From the NCBI RefSeq assembly GCF_000236805.1, contig NZ_AGFX01000031.1, forward strand, positions 62,001 through 126,000: a stretch of 64,000 nt of DNA, read 5' to 3'. The position numbers and the translations under genes are program-made. A model generated the notes under the pieces. It was given only the letters and a program-made list of their open reading frames with translations, was not told the origin of the DNA and did no database searches. This stretch comes from Paenibacillus peoriae KCTC 3763 (GTDB lineage: Bacteria; Bacillota; Bacilli; Paenibacillales; Paenibacillaceae). Below, in pieces: positions 18,333 through 27,259 of the stretch (position 1 is the stretch's first letter; every line of letters starts with the position of its first letter).

Positions 18333-19565
18333 ATGTCAGATTTTCAACAAAAATTGCAAAAATATGCCGAATTAGCCGTTCGAGTGGGTGTCAATGTCCA
18401 GCCTGGACAGACCCTCGTCGTTCATGCTCCCATCTTGTCCGCCGAACTCGTGCGACTGATTGTCAAATCAGCCTACACAGTCGGAGCGAAGCTGGTTAAA
18501 GTAAAATGGAGCGATGAGACCATCACCCGGTTACAGTATGAACTGGCTCCTGACGAAACGTTTAATATCCCCCCCAAATGGTATGCAGCCGAAATGACGG
18601 AAGAGGCTAAACATGGTGCGGCAGTGCTCCATGTTATTGCCGAAAATCCCGATCTGCTTAAAGGCATCCCGTCCAGCCGAATCACGGCTGCACAGCGGGT
18701 GCGGTCACATGAATTACAACAATACCGTGAATATCAAATGGCTGACAAATTCAGTTGGTCACTGGTAGCTTACCCTTCTGCAGAGTGGGCAGCCAAAGTA
18801 TTCCCTGATCTGCCTGCTTCCGAGCAAATAGATAAGCTGTGGGATGCTATTTTCAGCACCGTGCGTGTAGATCTGGACAATCCCGTGGAAGCGTGGAAAG
18901 AGCATTTGAAAACCCTTTCCAGCAAATCCGATATTTTAAACGCCAAACGCTATAAAAAACTTCATTATTTAGCCCCAGGAACCGACCTCACCATCGAATT
19001 GGCTAAGGATCACCTCTGGGTAGCTGCTGAAAGCGTCAATCAACAAGGACATACCTTCGTAGCCAACATGCCTACCGAAGAAGTATTTACAGCTCCACTT
19101 AAAACAGGAGTAAACGGCAAAGTCAGCAGTACCAAACCACTTAGCTACAGTGGCAATATTATCGACAACTTTTCGTTGACCTTTGAAAATGGACGCATTG
19201 CCGATGTACAGGCTGAAACAGGTTTGGAGACTCTTCAGCATCTCGTAGAAATGGATGAAGGCTCCCACTACTTGGGAGAGGTTGCTCTTGTACCTCACAA
19301 GTCACCTATCTCTGACAAAAATATTTTGTTCTATAATACGTTGTTTGATGAAAATGCATCCAACCACCTGGCCATTGGTAATGCCTATGCATTTAACCTT
19401 AAAGGCGGCAAGGATATGACTGCAGAGGAACTGGTAGCGAATGGTCTGAATTTCAGTCTGACGCACGTCGACTTTATGATTGGTTCAGCTGAAATGGACA
19501 TTAACGGCGTTACCGAGGACGGCACGGAGGAGCCTATCTTTCGTAAAGGAAATTGGGCGATCTAA
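18333..19565 (+). CDS. ampS: M29 family aminopeptidase
   Basis: A 410-residue thermophilic-type metallo-aminopeptidase (peptidase family M29), removing N-terminal residues from peptides in the cytoplasm. Characteristic segments are VNVQPGQTLVVHAP near residue 21, NMPTEEVFTAPL near 243, EMDEGSHYLGEVALVP near 303 and NGLNFSLTHVDFMIGS near 370, containing the Glu, His and Asp cocatalytic-metal ligands. The frame opens upstream, but ATG at 18333 follows TGGAGGAATG and gives the usual length. It ends at a strong hairpin. Confidence 0.92.
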   Translation: MSDFQQKLQKYAELAVRVGVNVQPGQTLVVHAPILSAELVRLIVKSAYTVGAKLVKVKWSDETITRLQYELAPDETFNIPPKWYAAEMTEEAKHGAAVLHVIAENPDLLKGIPSSRITAAQRVRSHELQQYREYQMADKFSWSLVAYPSAEWAAKVFPDLPASEQIDKLWDAIFSTVRVDLDNPVEAWKEHLKTLSSKSDILNAKRYKKLHYLAPGTDLTIELAKDHLWVAAESVNQQGHTFVANMPTEEVFTAPLKTGVNGKVSSTKPLSYSGNIIDNFSLTFENGRIADVQAETGLETLQHLVEMDEGSHYLGEVALVPHKSPISDKNILFYNTLFDENASNHLAIGNAYAFNLKGGKDMTAEELVANGLNFSLTHVDFMIGSAEMDINGVTEDGTEEPIFRKGNWAI

Positions 19566-19567
19566 AA

Positions 19568-19612
19568 TGCAAAAAGGCTCTCGCCGCTTCATGCGGGGGA
19601 GCCTTCTTACTA
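19568..19612 (+). terminator. Terminator after aminopeptidase gene
   Basis: Stem AAGGCTCTCGCCGC/GCGGGGGAGCCTT with a short loop, followed by a T-containing tail. Confidence 0.75.
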
Positions 19613-19636
19613 CTTCAGCAGGTGATCACATATATT

Positions 19637-20128
19637 TTATAACGTATTGAGCCAATAATTTGCTGCAAATCCAAAAACAATTTGTACCACGCTGATGATA
19701 AAAAAGACAATAAGGCAGCTTACAACTCTTCGATTGGTGCTTTGATGCATGGATAAAGATGATTTTACATAAAACATACTGCCAAAGATTCCTAAACATA
19801 TACCCAAGATCCCCGCGAATAGCCATCCAATAGCCAAGCTAAGTGTGACAAAAGCCCAGCTCCAGCCGGGAACTTTGCTCACAGGAACATAAGGCTTATT
19901 GGACCCGAGATATACACCATCCACGGCCAAATCCGCTTTGTTGCCGATGACCACCACATTCACAGCTTTATTATTCAATTTGATTGGAAAATCAATCAAA
20001 TTCAAAAATACATTCTGGGTTTTAACTTTTTGCTCGCTCCCATTCACAATGATTTTGCCGCCATTCAGGCCACGCTTGTACTCAATACTATATTGAGTCC
20101 CGTTGTCTTCCACATTCCATTTTGCCAT
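19637..20128 (-). CDS. Hypothetical membrane protein
   Basis: A 163-residue protein that I cannot assign to a family. The N-terminal 85 residues look like a small beta domain (QYSIEYKRGLNGGKIIVNGSE) with a repeated strand pattern reminiscent of FHA- or PH-like fold proteins; the C-terminal half has two or three hydrophobic helices (WAFVTLSLAIGWLFAGILGICLG and VVSCLIVFFIISVVQIVFGF). A good GGAG site precedes ATG at 20128. It lies alone between terminators. Confidence 0.7.
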   Translation of the reverse strand: MAKWNVEDNGTQYSIEYKRGLNGGKIIVNGSEQKVKTQNVFLNLIDFPIKLNNKAVNVVVIGNKADLAVDGVYLGSNKPYVPVSKVPGWSWAFVTLSLAIGWLFAGILGICLGIFGSMFYVKSSLSMHQSTNRRVVSCLIVFFIISVVQIVFGFAANYWLNTL

Positions 20129-20229
20129 CGTTAAACTCCTCTCAAGTTTTAGGTAAGCCGTAGATGTACTTCCGGCATTTCCTGATTATGTATCAATAAA
20201 ATCATAACATAAGTTACAAGTTAAATAAT

Positions 20230-20268
20230 GGTAAAAAAAAGACCGCTTATCAGCGGCCTTTGTCTATC
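20230..20268 (-). terminator. Terminator after gldA
   Basis: Stem GGCCGCTGATAAGCGGTC on the minus strand followed by eight Ts. Confidence 0.8.
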
Positions 20269-20299
20269 ATTTAAATTCTAAAAAGTTGGTTTTTTTAGG

Positions 20300-21418
20300 T
20301 TAGATCTTATATCCAAGTTTAGCCTTATAAGCCCGTGAATACTGATCAGCAGCTAAAATCGCATCCAGTACATCATCCGCTGTAACGGCAAATGGCAGAT
20401 TGTGAGCGGTTTCGCCTTCTTTCGTGGCCGCCTGGGCTACCCGATACAAATCCTCGCGTGAAGCTTCCTGAAGCTTAACGTCTTCCAGCGTTACGGGTAG
20501 ATCCAGCCTTAGATAAAAGTCGATATATCGTTCCACCTCGGTCAGAGGTCTTTGCTCCAAGGCAAGCTGTACCAAGGTGCCAAAAGCTACCTTCTGACCA
20601 TGCGTCAGGTGATGAATGTCCCCTTCCAGCACGGTAAAACCATTGTGAATCGCATGTGCGCCTGCCAGGCCACCGCTTTCAAACCCTAAACCGCTCAGTA
20701 GTGTATTGGCTTCCACCACCGCTTCCAGCGCAGGTGTGACGACTTTACGCTTTACAGATTCGTAAGCCTGCAGTCCGTAGTCGAAAAGAACCTCTTCGCA
20801 CTTGGACGCAATGGCTTCGGCTGCCAAGGTGGGCAAACCGCCAGCCATGGTCGTTGCACGAGCTTCGATCACTGCGCGAGCTTCAATCCATGTTGCCATA
20901 GCATCTGCAATACCTGAGGAGAGGAATAGTGGCGGCGCTTGGGAAATGACTTTCGTATCGACCAGAATCAAGCTTGGATTTTTACTAAAAAAGGAATACG
21001 TATCAAACGCACCTTCATCCGTGTACAAGACAGATAGCGCACTGGTCGGTGCATCCGTGGAAGCAGTCGTAGGAATAATCACAACCGAGGAACCGAGTAG
21101 TTCATTCACGGCTTTGGCGGTATCCAGTGTTTTGCCACCACCAACACCGATGACAATATCAACCTCACCGCTTCGTCCCTGATCAGCAATACGGTTCACT
21201 TCATTTTTGGACGCTTCTCCTTGAAATTCAACCTTAACCGCCGTAATCCCCGCCTGCTCCAGACTTTTGACTACCCGGTCGGCTGCGATGCCCCAAACCA
21301 GCTTATCTGCAATAACCAGGGCAGTTTGACCTAATGGCTTGACATACTCACCAGCTTTATCAATCACGTTTTTCCCTTGCACATATTTACCTGGACTAAT
21401 AAATACTTTTTCGCTCAT
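20300..21418 (-). CDS. gldA: Glycerol dehydrogenase
   Basis: A 372-residue iron/zinc-containing alcohol dehydrogenase family III protein, oxidising glycerol to dihydroxyacetone with NAD. The NAD-binding [14 protein letters not shown] is at about 94-107, [16 protein letters not shown] at 117-132, and metal ligands Asp in [12 protein letters not shown], His in [11 protein letters not shown] and His in [11 protein letters not shown] are in the expected places. Start ATG at 21418 follows AAAGGAGAG. It is a monocistronic unit adjacent to bioB with 35 bases between. Confidence 0.94.
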   Translation of the reverse strand: MSEKVFISPGKYVQGKNVIDKAGEYVKPLGQTALVIADKLVWGIAADRVVKSLEQAGITAVKVEFQGEASKNEVNRIADQGRSGEVDIVIGVGGGKTLDTAKAVNELLGSSVVIIPTTASTDAPTSALSVLYTDEGAFDTYSFFSKNPSLILVDTKVISQAPPLFLSSGIADAMATWIEARAVIEARATTMAGGLPTLAAEAIASKCEEVLFDYGLQAYESVKRKVVTPALEAVVEANTLLSGLGFESGGLAGAHAIHNGFTVLEGDIHHLTHGQKVAFGTLVQLALEQRPLTEVERYIDFYLRLDLPVTLEDVKLQEASREDLYRVAQAATKEGETAHNLPFAVTADDVLDAILAADQYSRAYKAKLGYKI

Positions 21419-21453
21419 TGTTCAACTCTCCTTTCAAGTTTGTACAACTCTTA

Positions 21454-22464
21454 TTATACGGTGGAAAGGGCACACATCTCAATTTCAAACCCGAGATCTT
21501 CAATCATTTGATGATCAGCTGTGACGTCTTGCCCTTCTGTCGTCAAATAATCGCCTACAAAAATCGAATTAGCTGCATATAGAGATAGAGGCTGCAGTGA
21601 GCGTAAATTCAGCTCCCGACCGCCAGCGACACGTATTTCTTTGGATGGACAGATGAATCGGAACAATGCCAGTACTTTTAATGCTCTGATCGGAGTTACT
21701 CGTTTTTCTCCTTCCAGCGGGGTTCCGGGAATCGGATTCAGAAAATTAACCGGAATCGAATCAGCATCAAGTTCCCGCAAGGCATAGGCCATTTCAACGA
21801 TTTCCTCATTCGTTTCCCCCATACCGATAATAACGCCAGAGCACGGAGACATTCCGTGAGACTGAGCTATTTGAACAGTTTCGATCCGTTGATCATATGT
21901 ATGTGTAGTAGTGATGGACGGATAATTGTCCTTGCTTGTATTTATATTATGGTTGTAACGATGTACACCAGCCTCTGCCAGTCTCTGGGCCTGATCTTGC
22001 TTTAGAATCCCCAGGCAAGCACAAATTTTGAGCGGCATCGTACGGGTAATTTCCTGCACAGCCTCAATCACCTGATCCAGCTCTCGATCTGTTGGGCCTT
22101 TGCCGGAGGCGACAATGCAGTACGTCCCTGCTTTTCGTGCCATCGCCTCACGCGCCCCAGCCAGCAGAGATTCCTTGTCCAGCATACTGTACTTGCTGAC
22201 AGGCGCCGTGGAGACAATAGATTGTGAGCAATAGCCGCAATCCTCCGGACACAGGCCGCTTTTGGCGTTCATGATCATGTTAAGCTTAACCTTTTTGCCG
22301 TAAAAATGATGCCGTACCCGGAACGCAGTTTGCATAATGGACAATATGTCCTCATCGTCCGCTTCCAATATCGCGGTGCCTTCCTTAAGTGTCAGCCTGG
22401 TGCCGTGGATCGCTTTATCCGCCAACGACGAGTACCACTCCAAACCCTCATTAAATAATTTCAT
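21454..22464 (-). CDS. bioB: Biotin synthase
   Basis: Radical-SAM enzyme, 336 residues, inserting sulfur into dethiobiotin at the last step of biotin synthesis. The CxxxCxxC cluster motif is CPEDCGYC near residues 72-79, NMIMNAKSG precedes it, and HRYNHNINTSKDNYP plus GVIIGMGETNEE are conserved downstream; the [2Fe-2S] ligands include Cys in CIVASGKG and the Arg-rich C-terminal IRVAGGRE. A TGGAGGTATG site precedes ATG at 22464. A BirA-type operator lies about 70-105 bases upstream. No other bio gene is adjacent. Confidence 0.96.
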   Translation of the reverse strand: MKLFNEGLEWYSSLADKAIHGTRLTLKEGTAILEADDEDILSIMQTAFRVRHHFYGKKVKLNMIMNAKSGLCPEDCGYCSQSIVSTAPVSKYSMLDKESLLAGAREAMARKAGTYCIVASGKGPTDRELDQVIEAVQEITRTMPLKICACLGILKQDQAQRLAEAGVHRYNHNINTSKDNYPSITTTHTYDQRIETVQIAQSHGMSPCSGVIIGMGETNEEIVEMAYALRELDADSIPVNFLNPIPGTPLEGEKRVTPIRALKVLALFRFICPSKEIRVAGGRELNLRSLQPLSLYAANSIFVGDYLTTEGQDVTADHQMIEDLGFEIEMCALSTV

Positions 22465-22533
22465 ACTTCATACCTCCATCATTTTGATCATGAAAAATAA
22501 TAAATGCTCAGGATAACTTAAATTCATTTTTCA

Positions 22534-22569
22534 ATTGTCAACTTAATATGTTTCATTTTGGTTGACAAT
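22534..22569. promoter_or_regulatory. BirA (biotin repressor) operator of bioB
   Basis: Perfect inverted repeat ATTGTCAAC (22534-22542) and GTTGACAAT (22561-22569) with an 18-base gap. This matches the BirA operator pattern TTGTNAAC-N18-GTTNACAA known from enteric and Bacillus bio genes, and it is directly upstream of bioB. Confidence 0.9.
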
Positions 22570-22615
22570 AACACAAACATCATATCAATTCATGCCCTTT
22601 CTGTAAAGAAGGCAA

Positions 22616-22655
22616 ATTAAAAAGCGACCCCATATCATTCAAGGTCGCTTCCAAG
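22616..22655 (-). terminator. Terminator after CNNM/CBS gene
   Basis: Stem GCGACCTTGAATG.../GGTCGC on the minus strand (arms GCGACC/GGTCGC) followed by five Ts. Confidence 0.7.
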
Positions 22656-22666
22656 GTTTTATTCCA

Positions 22667-24001
22667 TTATGAAACTCCTGCTTCCTCCACGATGACAGGC
22701 TGCTTTATCAGCCGAATACGTGAAATCCGCTTATTTTCAACTTCCTCAACAACAAACATACATCCTTCAAACTCGACAGACTGACCCGGCTGTGGAGGAA
22801 TAACCTCAACATGTGAGTATAGCCAGCCTCCTACCGTATCATAATCCTCATGATCGAGTTCCAGTCCAAAGCGATCGTTCACTTCATCAATTAATAACAT
22901 ACCGTCAATGGAAAACTCCTCGTCATTAATCTGCTCACAGCCAGGACGTTCCTGATCGAACTCATCCTGAATTTCACCCACGATTTCTTCCATAATGTCT
23001 TCCAGCGTTACCATCCCCGATGTTCCGCCATATTCATCAATCAAAATCGCAATTTGCGTCTTGCTGCGCTGTATGCGCTTAAGCAGGTCACTAATTTGTG
23101 TGGATTCAGGAACAGCCAAAATCGGTCGAATCATCGTACGGGTATCCAGTGTGTTCGCCCGCAGAAGGTCCTTAATGTGGATAAAGCCAATGATGTGGTC
23201 CTTATCTTCGGCGCAGATTGGATAACGGGTTCTCATGCTTTCCGTCGCAATTCTGAGATTTTCCTCTCTGGACTCATTGCTGTACAAACAGATCATCTCG
23301 GTACGCGGAATCATAATTTCCCTGGCGGTCGTATCGGTAAAATCAAATATATTATCAACAAGCGCCAATTCCGTATTGTCAATTAGTCCGCTCTTATTGC
23401 TTTCTTTCATCAGAATGCGTATTTCATCTCCCGTATGCGCGGAATCGTCATATTCAGATACCGGCTCCATACGGAATAAACGCAACAGGCTGTTCGCCAT
23501 TCCATTCAACACCCAGATGAACGGATACATCAGCTTGTAAAACCAAGTCATCAGCATGGCTGAATACAGCGTAATGGTCTCAGATTTACGAATCGCTATC
23601 GTTTTGGGCGCCAATTCACCCAGCACAATATGCAAAATCGTAATAACAATAAATGCAATGACCACGGCAGTTCCGTGCACATATACCGCTCCCAATCCGG
23701 CGGCAGTAAATACAGGTTCGATCAGATGTGCGATGGCCGGCTCTCCGATCCAGCCCAGTCCCAGCGATGCTAGTGTAATGCCCAACTGGCAGGCTGACAG
23801 ATATGCATCCAAATTGCGTAGCATATTGGCAGCGTACACGGCTTTTTTGTTGCCCGCCTCCACCAATGTTTCAATACGGCTGCTTCTGACCTTGACCATG
23901 GCAAATTCCGCAGATACAAAAAAACCATTCAATAATACTAATGCAAATACAATAATTAAGTTAAACATACTCGGTAAAGGGTCACTCAATATGCTCCCCA
24001 T
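22667..24001 (-). CDS. CNNM/CBS/CorC-domain membrane protein (hemolysin family)
   Basis: A 444-residue protein of the DUF21-CBS-CorC_HlyC architecture, related to YhdP/YugS and the CNNM magnesium transporters. A CNNM membrane domain covers residues 12-200 (FALVLLNGFFVSAEFAMVKVR, LGITLASLGLGWIGEPA), two CBS motifs cover about 220-345 (REIMIPRTEMI, IAILIDEYGGTSGMVTLEDIMEEIVGEI), and a CorC/HlyC transporter-associated domain ends the protein. Likely role: Mg2+ or divalent-cation export or homeostasis. The ribosome site for ATG 24001 is weak, so a nearby alternative start is possible. Confidence 0.85.
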   Translation of the reverse strand: MGSILSDPLPSMFNLIIVFALVLLNGFFVSAEFAMVKVRSSRIETLVEAGNKKAVYAANMLRNLDAYLSACQLGITLASLGLGWIGEPAIAHLIEPVFTAAGLGAVYVHGTAVVIAFIVITILHIVLGELAPKTIAIRKSETITLYSAMLMTWFYKLMYPFIWVLNGMANSLLRLFRMEPVSEYDDSAHTGDEIRILMKESNKSGLIDNTELALVDNIFDFTDTTAREIMIPRTEMICLYSNESREENLRIATESMRTRYPICAEDKDHIIGFIHIKDLLRANTLDTRTMIRPILAVPESTQISDLLKRIQRSKTQIAILIDEYGGTSGMVTLEDIMEEIVGEIQDEFDQERPGCEQINDEEFSIDGMLLIDEVNDRFGLELDHEDYDTVGGWLYSHVEVIPPQPGQSVEFEGCMFVVEEVENKRISRIRLIKQPVIVEEAGVS

Positions 24002-24357
24002 CAGCCGTCATTACGGCAGACAGGCGCACCTCCTTCGGATAATTTCATCATAGACAGAACGATAACACATCATAAGCAGCGTCAACTTCCCAACACGTTC
24101 ACTCCTTTCGGCTTCTAAAAGCATTTTTCCGCATGATTAAATAGATTTTTATCAGCTTATATTCAATTATATAACTATACTCTATACAGTCAAACCACAA
24201 GCAATGTCAGAAAAATCAGTTTCCGCTGTTATTTAGGTCAAAAAGCTTCCTTTTTCGCCTCTTACCACAAAGGAAGCAACTATATTTGAGAAAGAATATA
24301 AACAAAATACATCCCCTGCCTTCAGGCAGAGGATGCAGACTAATATATATAAAGGCA
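24002..24357. other. Gap between CNNM gene and gerQ
   Basis: A non-coding stretch of 356 bases. It holds the upstream region of the CNNM gene and two hairpins on the gerQ side: GCTTCCTTT/AAAGGAAGC (24245-24275) and one at 24303-24337. I see no gene. Confidence 0.7.
24303..24340 (-). terminator. Terminator after gerQ
   Basis: Stem GCATCCTCTGCCT/AGGCAGGGGATG on the minus strand, followed by TATTTTGTTT. Confidence 0.7.
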
Positions 24358-24813
24358 TCAGCGAACCGGGGATACGCCCGGATTCCCGATGACGCCGGGA
24401 TATTGATACACCAAAGGCTCATCAAAAGTAGCATAGTCCAGATTAACCATCAGTAACACCGTCCGCTTGCCCGTAGCCGGATCACTGATAATAATGTGGT
24501 CACGACCTGCTGCTTCCAGAACACCTTTGAATATTTTCGCATTCCATTCCCGGTTATTTTCATACGTCATATAAAAGGTTCCTGTTTTACCCAAGTTCAA
24601 GCGCAAAATGTTTTCAATATATGATTGCTCAAATTGCGGAGTCTGACTCTGTACCACCATACCAGCCGGTGTCATCGCGCTGCCGCTGTTAACCTGAGGG
24701 GGGAAGGTGCTGATGGGCTGCATGGTTCCCATTGGATTCATCCCTCTGGGCCATTCGGGATACCCGCCACCGGCAGAATAAGAGACAGGACGGTAAGCTT
24801 GCTGTGAAATCAT
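24358..24813 (-). CDS. gerQ: Spore coat protein GerQ
   Basis: A 151-residue coat protein needed for CwlJ localisation and germination. The N-terminal 70 residues are Gly/Pro/Gln-rich and low in complexity; the conserved domain (SYIENILRLNLGKTGTFYMTYEN, FKGVLEAAGRDHIIISDP, LDYATFDEPL) covers about 82-140 and is diagnostic. GerQ is cross-linked by transglutaminase in Bacillus. It lies 52 bases after cwlJ on the same strand, so the two functionally partnered genes are probably co-transcribed. Start ATG at 24813 has TTTAGGAGG upstream. Confidence 0.95.
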   Translation of the reverse strand: MISQQAYRPVSYSAGGGYPEWPRGMNPMGTMQPISTFPPQVNSGSAMTPAGMVVQSQTPQFEQSYIENILRLNLGKTGTFYMTYENNREWNAKIFKGVLEAAGRDHIIISDPATGKRTVLLMVNLDYATFDEPLVYQYPGVIGNPGVSPVR

Positions 24814-24865
24814 GTAAATTCCTCCTAAAATGGTTTTAAATCATTCAAACTTATGTTGAAACGCT

Positions 24866-25288
24866 CTAATAGACGGCAGGGCAATCCTGTACAGTCGGGC
24901 TAAAGAAGCAATGTGCTTTGAAACGCCCGGTGTTAGTCTGGTTATACCATGTATCCGGACACTCTCCGGAAGGTCTGAAAAACCACAATGCATTCGAAGC
25001 CGGGCGTATTTTTTCCCCATTAATGACACGCCGGGCAAGACGAATGTCTCGGTCACGAGCTCTTTGATAAAAGTACCCCTTTTGGGTAGCTTCAAATCCG
25101 CCTGGACTTTGAAAGACCATATCGTTCATGAGGCGAATTCCCTGAAAATCCAGACAATTGGCCAAAATCCTATTTACTCCGACATTGCCAACCATGAGCA
25201 TCCCCTGCTCTCCTTCTCCTTCGGCCTCTGCCCGCATAAGTCGGGCGAGTGTCCTTACATCCTCTGAGTTGACATTAATAACGGCCAA
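24866..25288 (-). CDS. cwlJ: Spore cortex-lytic enzyme CwlJ
   Basis: A 140-residue Hydrolase_2 family protein, cortex hydrolase acting in Ca-dipicolinate-triggered germination. ARLMRAEAEGEGEQGMLMVGNVGVNR near 16-41 holds the catalytic Glu, and the ALWFFRP segment is near 100. Its size matches CwlJ rather than the longer SleB. The start is TTG at 25288, set by GAGGAGG seven bases upstream. It precedes gerQ, whose product is required for CwlJ assembly in the coat, which supports the assignment. Confidence 0.93.
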   Translation of the reverse strand: MAVINVNSEDVRTLARLMRAEAEGEGEQGMLMVGNVGVNRILANCLDFQGIRLMNDMVFQSPGGFEATQKGYFYQRARDRDIRLARRVINGEKIRPASNALWFFRPSGECPDTWYNQTNTGRFKAHCFFSPTVQDCPAVY

Positions 25289-25363
25289 CGCGTCCCCTCC
25301 TCGTTCTTCATCACATACCGTATCGTATGGTACAAATGCCCAATAGGTGACAGCTTAAAAAAC

Positions 25364-25398
25364 AAACAAAAAAAATAGCCCCCAAATTAGGGACTACT
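25364..25398 (-). terminator. Terminator after SDR gene
   Basis: Stem TAGTCCCTAATTTGGGGGCTA on the minus strand, followed by eight residues that are nearly all T. Confidence 0.7.
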
Positions 25399-25411
25399 TA
25401 TTGGGTCAGTA

Positions 25412-26161
25412 TTAGGGTTCATAAATCATTTTGCGCGTCATGCCACCATCTACCACCAGATTTGTACCTGTTACAAAATCATTACCAGATTGGGTCAAAT
25501 AGAGACAGGCCCGAGCAATGTCTTTAGGAGTCCCCACGCGTCCAGACGGATGCTGCCGATGGTCTTCTGCACGCAGTTGCCCGTAATCCCCGGTTTCAAT
25601 CCACCCTGGACTGATGCAATTGACCTGGATTCCATCCTTTCCTAGGGATATGGCCATCGCGTGTGTAAGGGCCGCAATGGCGCCTTTGGACGCCGCATAG
25701 GCTTCTGTATCTGGCTCCGACATAAAAGCACGTGTAGAGGTCATATTGACCACCGATCCACCCTCCGGATTTCGTTTCATCACCTTGGCCGCTTCCCGTG
25801 TCGCAATAAAACAGCTGCGTACATTCGTATTCAAAATGTCATCCCATTCTGCTACCGTCAACTCATACGGAGACTTCCATTTAGACACACCTGCGTTGTT
25901 GATCAGTGTATGAATAGTACCGTATTCTTCCTCCGTGGTACGAATTAGCGTTACAATATCTTCTTCTTTCCGCACATCACAAGGAATAAAAATGGCCTGA
26001 TATCCTTCATTTCGTGCCGCTGCAACGGCGGCCGCGCCCTCTTCCTCATTACGGTCCGCAAATACGACTTTGGCACCCTGTGCAGCGTAGGCAAAAGCAA
26101 CCTCTTTCCCGATTCCATGCGCCGCTCCTGTTACAATAACAACTTGTCCTTCAAATGACAC
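25412..26161 (-). CDS. SDR family oxidoreductase
   Basis: A 249-residue classical short-chain dehydrogenase. The cofactor motif TGAAHGIG is near residue 11, NNAG near 88, the catalytic Ser in VVNMTSTRAF, and Tyr-x3-Lys in YAASKGA near 154. The DR after strand 2 (VVFADRNEE) suggests NAD or mixed cofactor preference. The start is GTG at 26161 with GGGAGGAATG upstream. It resembles glucose-1-dehydrogenase-like and 3-oxoacyl-ACP-reductase-like SDRs; the substrate is not assignable. Confidence 0.88.
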   Translation of the reverse strand: MSFEGQVVIVTGAAHGIGKEVAFAYAAQGAKVVFADRNEEEGAAAVAAARNEGYQAIFIPCDVRKEEDIVTLIRTTEEEYGTIHTLINNAGVSKWKSPYELTVAEWDDILNTNVRSCFIATREAAKVMKRNPEGGSVVNMTSTRAFMSEPDTEAYAASKGAIAALTHAMAISLGKDGIQVNCISPGWIETGDYGQLRAEDHRQHPSGRVGTPKDIARACLYLTQSGNDFVTGTNLVVDGGMTRKMIYEP

Positions 26162-26293
26162 GACTCATTCCTCCCTCTAAACTCTTTGCTATTATATATG
26201 GACCAAAATGTGCTGTACAAGAAACACTCACAGCCCCCTACCCTGTTGCATCGCAGAAGGCTGTGAATGATCAAATGAAGGAATAGGCTGTGA

Positions 26294-26689
26294 TCACATT
26301 TTTACCTGTTCCAGGCTATAGCGATTAAGGCGTTGAAATCCGATATATCGTGTACCCTGAAAGGTAAGCCGTCCCTCATCCCCTTCTGCACATTGACCGT
26401 ATTCTTCTCCGGTTACCTTAAACTCCATCCGGTCGCCGCTCTCCACCTCAAAGGTTAGATAATAGAAAGTATAGGTACGAGTCCCTTGTTCCTCCTGCCG
26501 CCTCTGCTGGAGATGTGTCCTTCTGGCCGTAATTCGGGAACCGACTGTCAATACAGGCTGCCTTTTATTTCGGCTCCATTCCATGACTTCTCTGCCCGCA
26601 GACAACACGACAATGCCTAGCACGACTACGAAAAAAACGGGCAGTACCGTACCCAGCCAATCGAACATCCATAATGACTCAAATCCCAT
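26294..26689 (-). CDS. DUF2500 family membrane protein
   Basis: A 131-residue protein with one N-terminal membrane helix (LGTVLPVFFVVVLGIVVLSAG) and a cytoplasmic beta domain, the DUF2500 pattern: RQPVLTVGSRITARR, YYLTFEVESGDRMEFKVTGEEYGQCAEGDEGRLTFQGTRYIGF (conserved in blocks). The function of the family is unknown. ATG at 26689 follows GAGAGGAG with eight-base spacing; a GTG three codons upstream is too close to the site. Confidence 0.82.
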   Translation of the reverse strand: MGFESLWMFDWLGTVLPVFFVVVLGIVVLSAGREVMEWSRNKRQPVLTVGSRITARRTHLQQRRQEEQGTRTYTFYYLTFEVESGDRMEFKVTGEEYGQCAEGDEGRLTFQGTRYIGFQRLNRYSLEQVKM

Positions 26690-26813
26690 GCACCGCACTC
26701 CTCTCCGCCAGGCATTCCACAGGGAAACCGCCGGGCATCCTCACATGACCTAAGCTTTCCGTAATAGTATATGTAGGTTCCTGCCCAAATTTGATAGCAA
26801 CTCCTTAAGAACG

Positions 26814-26848
26814 CCAAGAGCCTCCACGGAATGATCCGGGAGGCTCAA
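26814..26848. terminator. Hairpin between small genes
   Basis: Stem GAGCCTCC/GGAGGCTC (26820-26827, 26838-26845) without a clear T tract on either side; possible weak terminator of the small Cys-rich gene. Confidence 0.4.
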
Positions 26849-26878
26849 GATATGGCGATATCAGAATGGTACATTGAT

Positions 26879-27061
26879 TTACACATGTACAAGCTGGAGA
26901 TAATGTTGTGTCTCATCCAGAACTTCACAATCTTCGGCTTCAGCGTAACGCTCCGCACACTGCTTGCAGTCCTCTTCAGTTGTGCAACCATAGGCATCCT
27001 GACAAGTGTAACAAAATTGAAGGTAGTATTGGGTTAACATATGATCCTGATTCGCTCTCAT
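26879..27061 (-). CDS. Small Cys-rich protein, possible metal or redox role
   Basis: A 60-residue soluble protein with six Cys residues: CYTC, one Cys eight residues on, CKQC after a further acidic spacer, and a C-terminal Cys. Two CxxC pairs suggest a zinc or redox site. I do not recognise a named family. ATG at 27061 is chosen because AGGAG lies eight bases upstream; three upstream codons in frame are not needed. An exact TGTGA-N6-TCACA box sits about 60 bases upstream of the start, 41.5 bases before the inferred transcription start, suggesting Fnr/Crp-type activation under low oxygen. Confidence 0.65.
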   Translation of the reverse strand: MRANQDHMLTQYYLQFCYTCQDAYGCTTEEDCKQCAERYAEAEDCEVLDETQHYLQLVHV

Positions 27062-27092
27062 GATTATCACTCCTATCGTTGTTTACAGGTTT

Positions 27093-27098
27093 AGTATA
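27093..27098 (-). promoter_or_regulatory. Candidate -10 box of the small Cys-rich gene
   Basis: TATACT on the minus strand, 32 bases upstream of the start codon. It lacks a good -35 hexamer, as expected for an activator-dependent promoter. Confidence 0.5.
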
Positions 27099-27119
27099 AC
27101 AGCGCCGCAGTTTTTACTT

Positions 27120-27135
27120 TGTGATTTTTTTCACA
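27120..27135. promoter_or_regulatory. Fnr/Crp-type site
   Basis: TGTGATTTTTTTCACA is an exact TGTGA-N6-TCACA palindrome, the consensus of Bacillus Fnr and of Crp-family activators. Its centre is at -41.5 relative to a start inferred from the TATACT box, the classic class II activator position. Confidence 0.6.
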
Positions 27136-27259
27136 TATCATCGTATAAAATTTAAATTTTTCAACAATAAAACGCCCCACGCCTTTTTCCTGAGTCTGCA
27201 TGTCTTTTGAGAACCTGCAAAGTTAGGAAAAAAGCCCAGGGCGATCATCTTTATAAAGT

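Noticed and set aside
24216-24434. 72-residue minus-strand open frame overlapping gerQ's end
   Set aside because: It overlaps gerQ and two hairpins, has no ribosome site and no family pattern.
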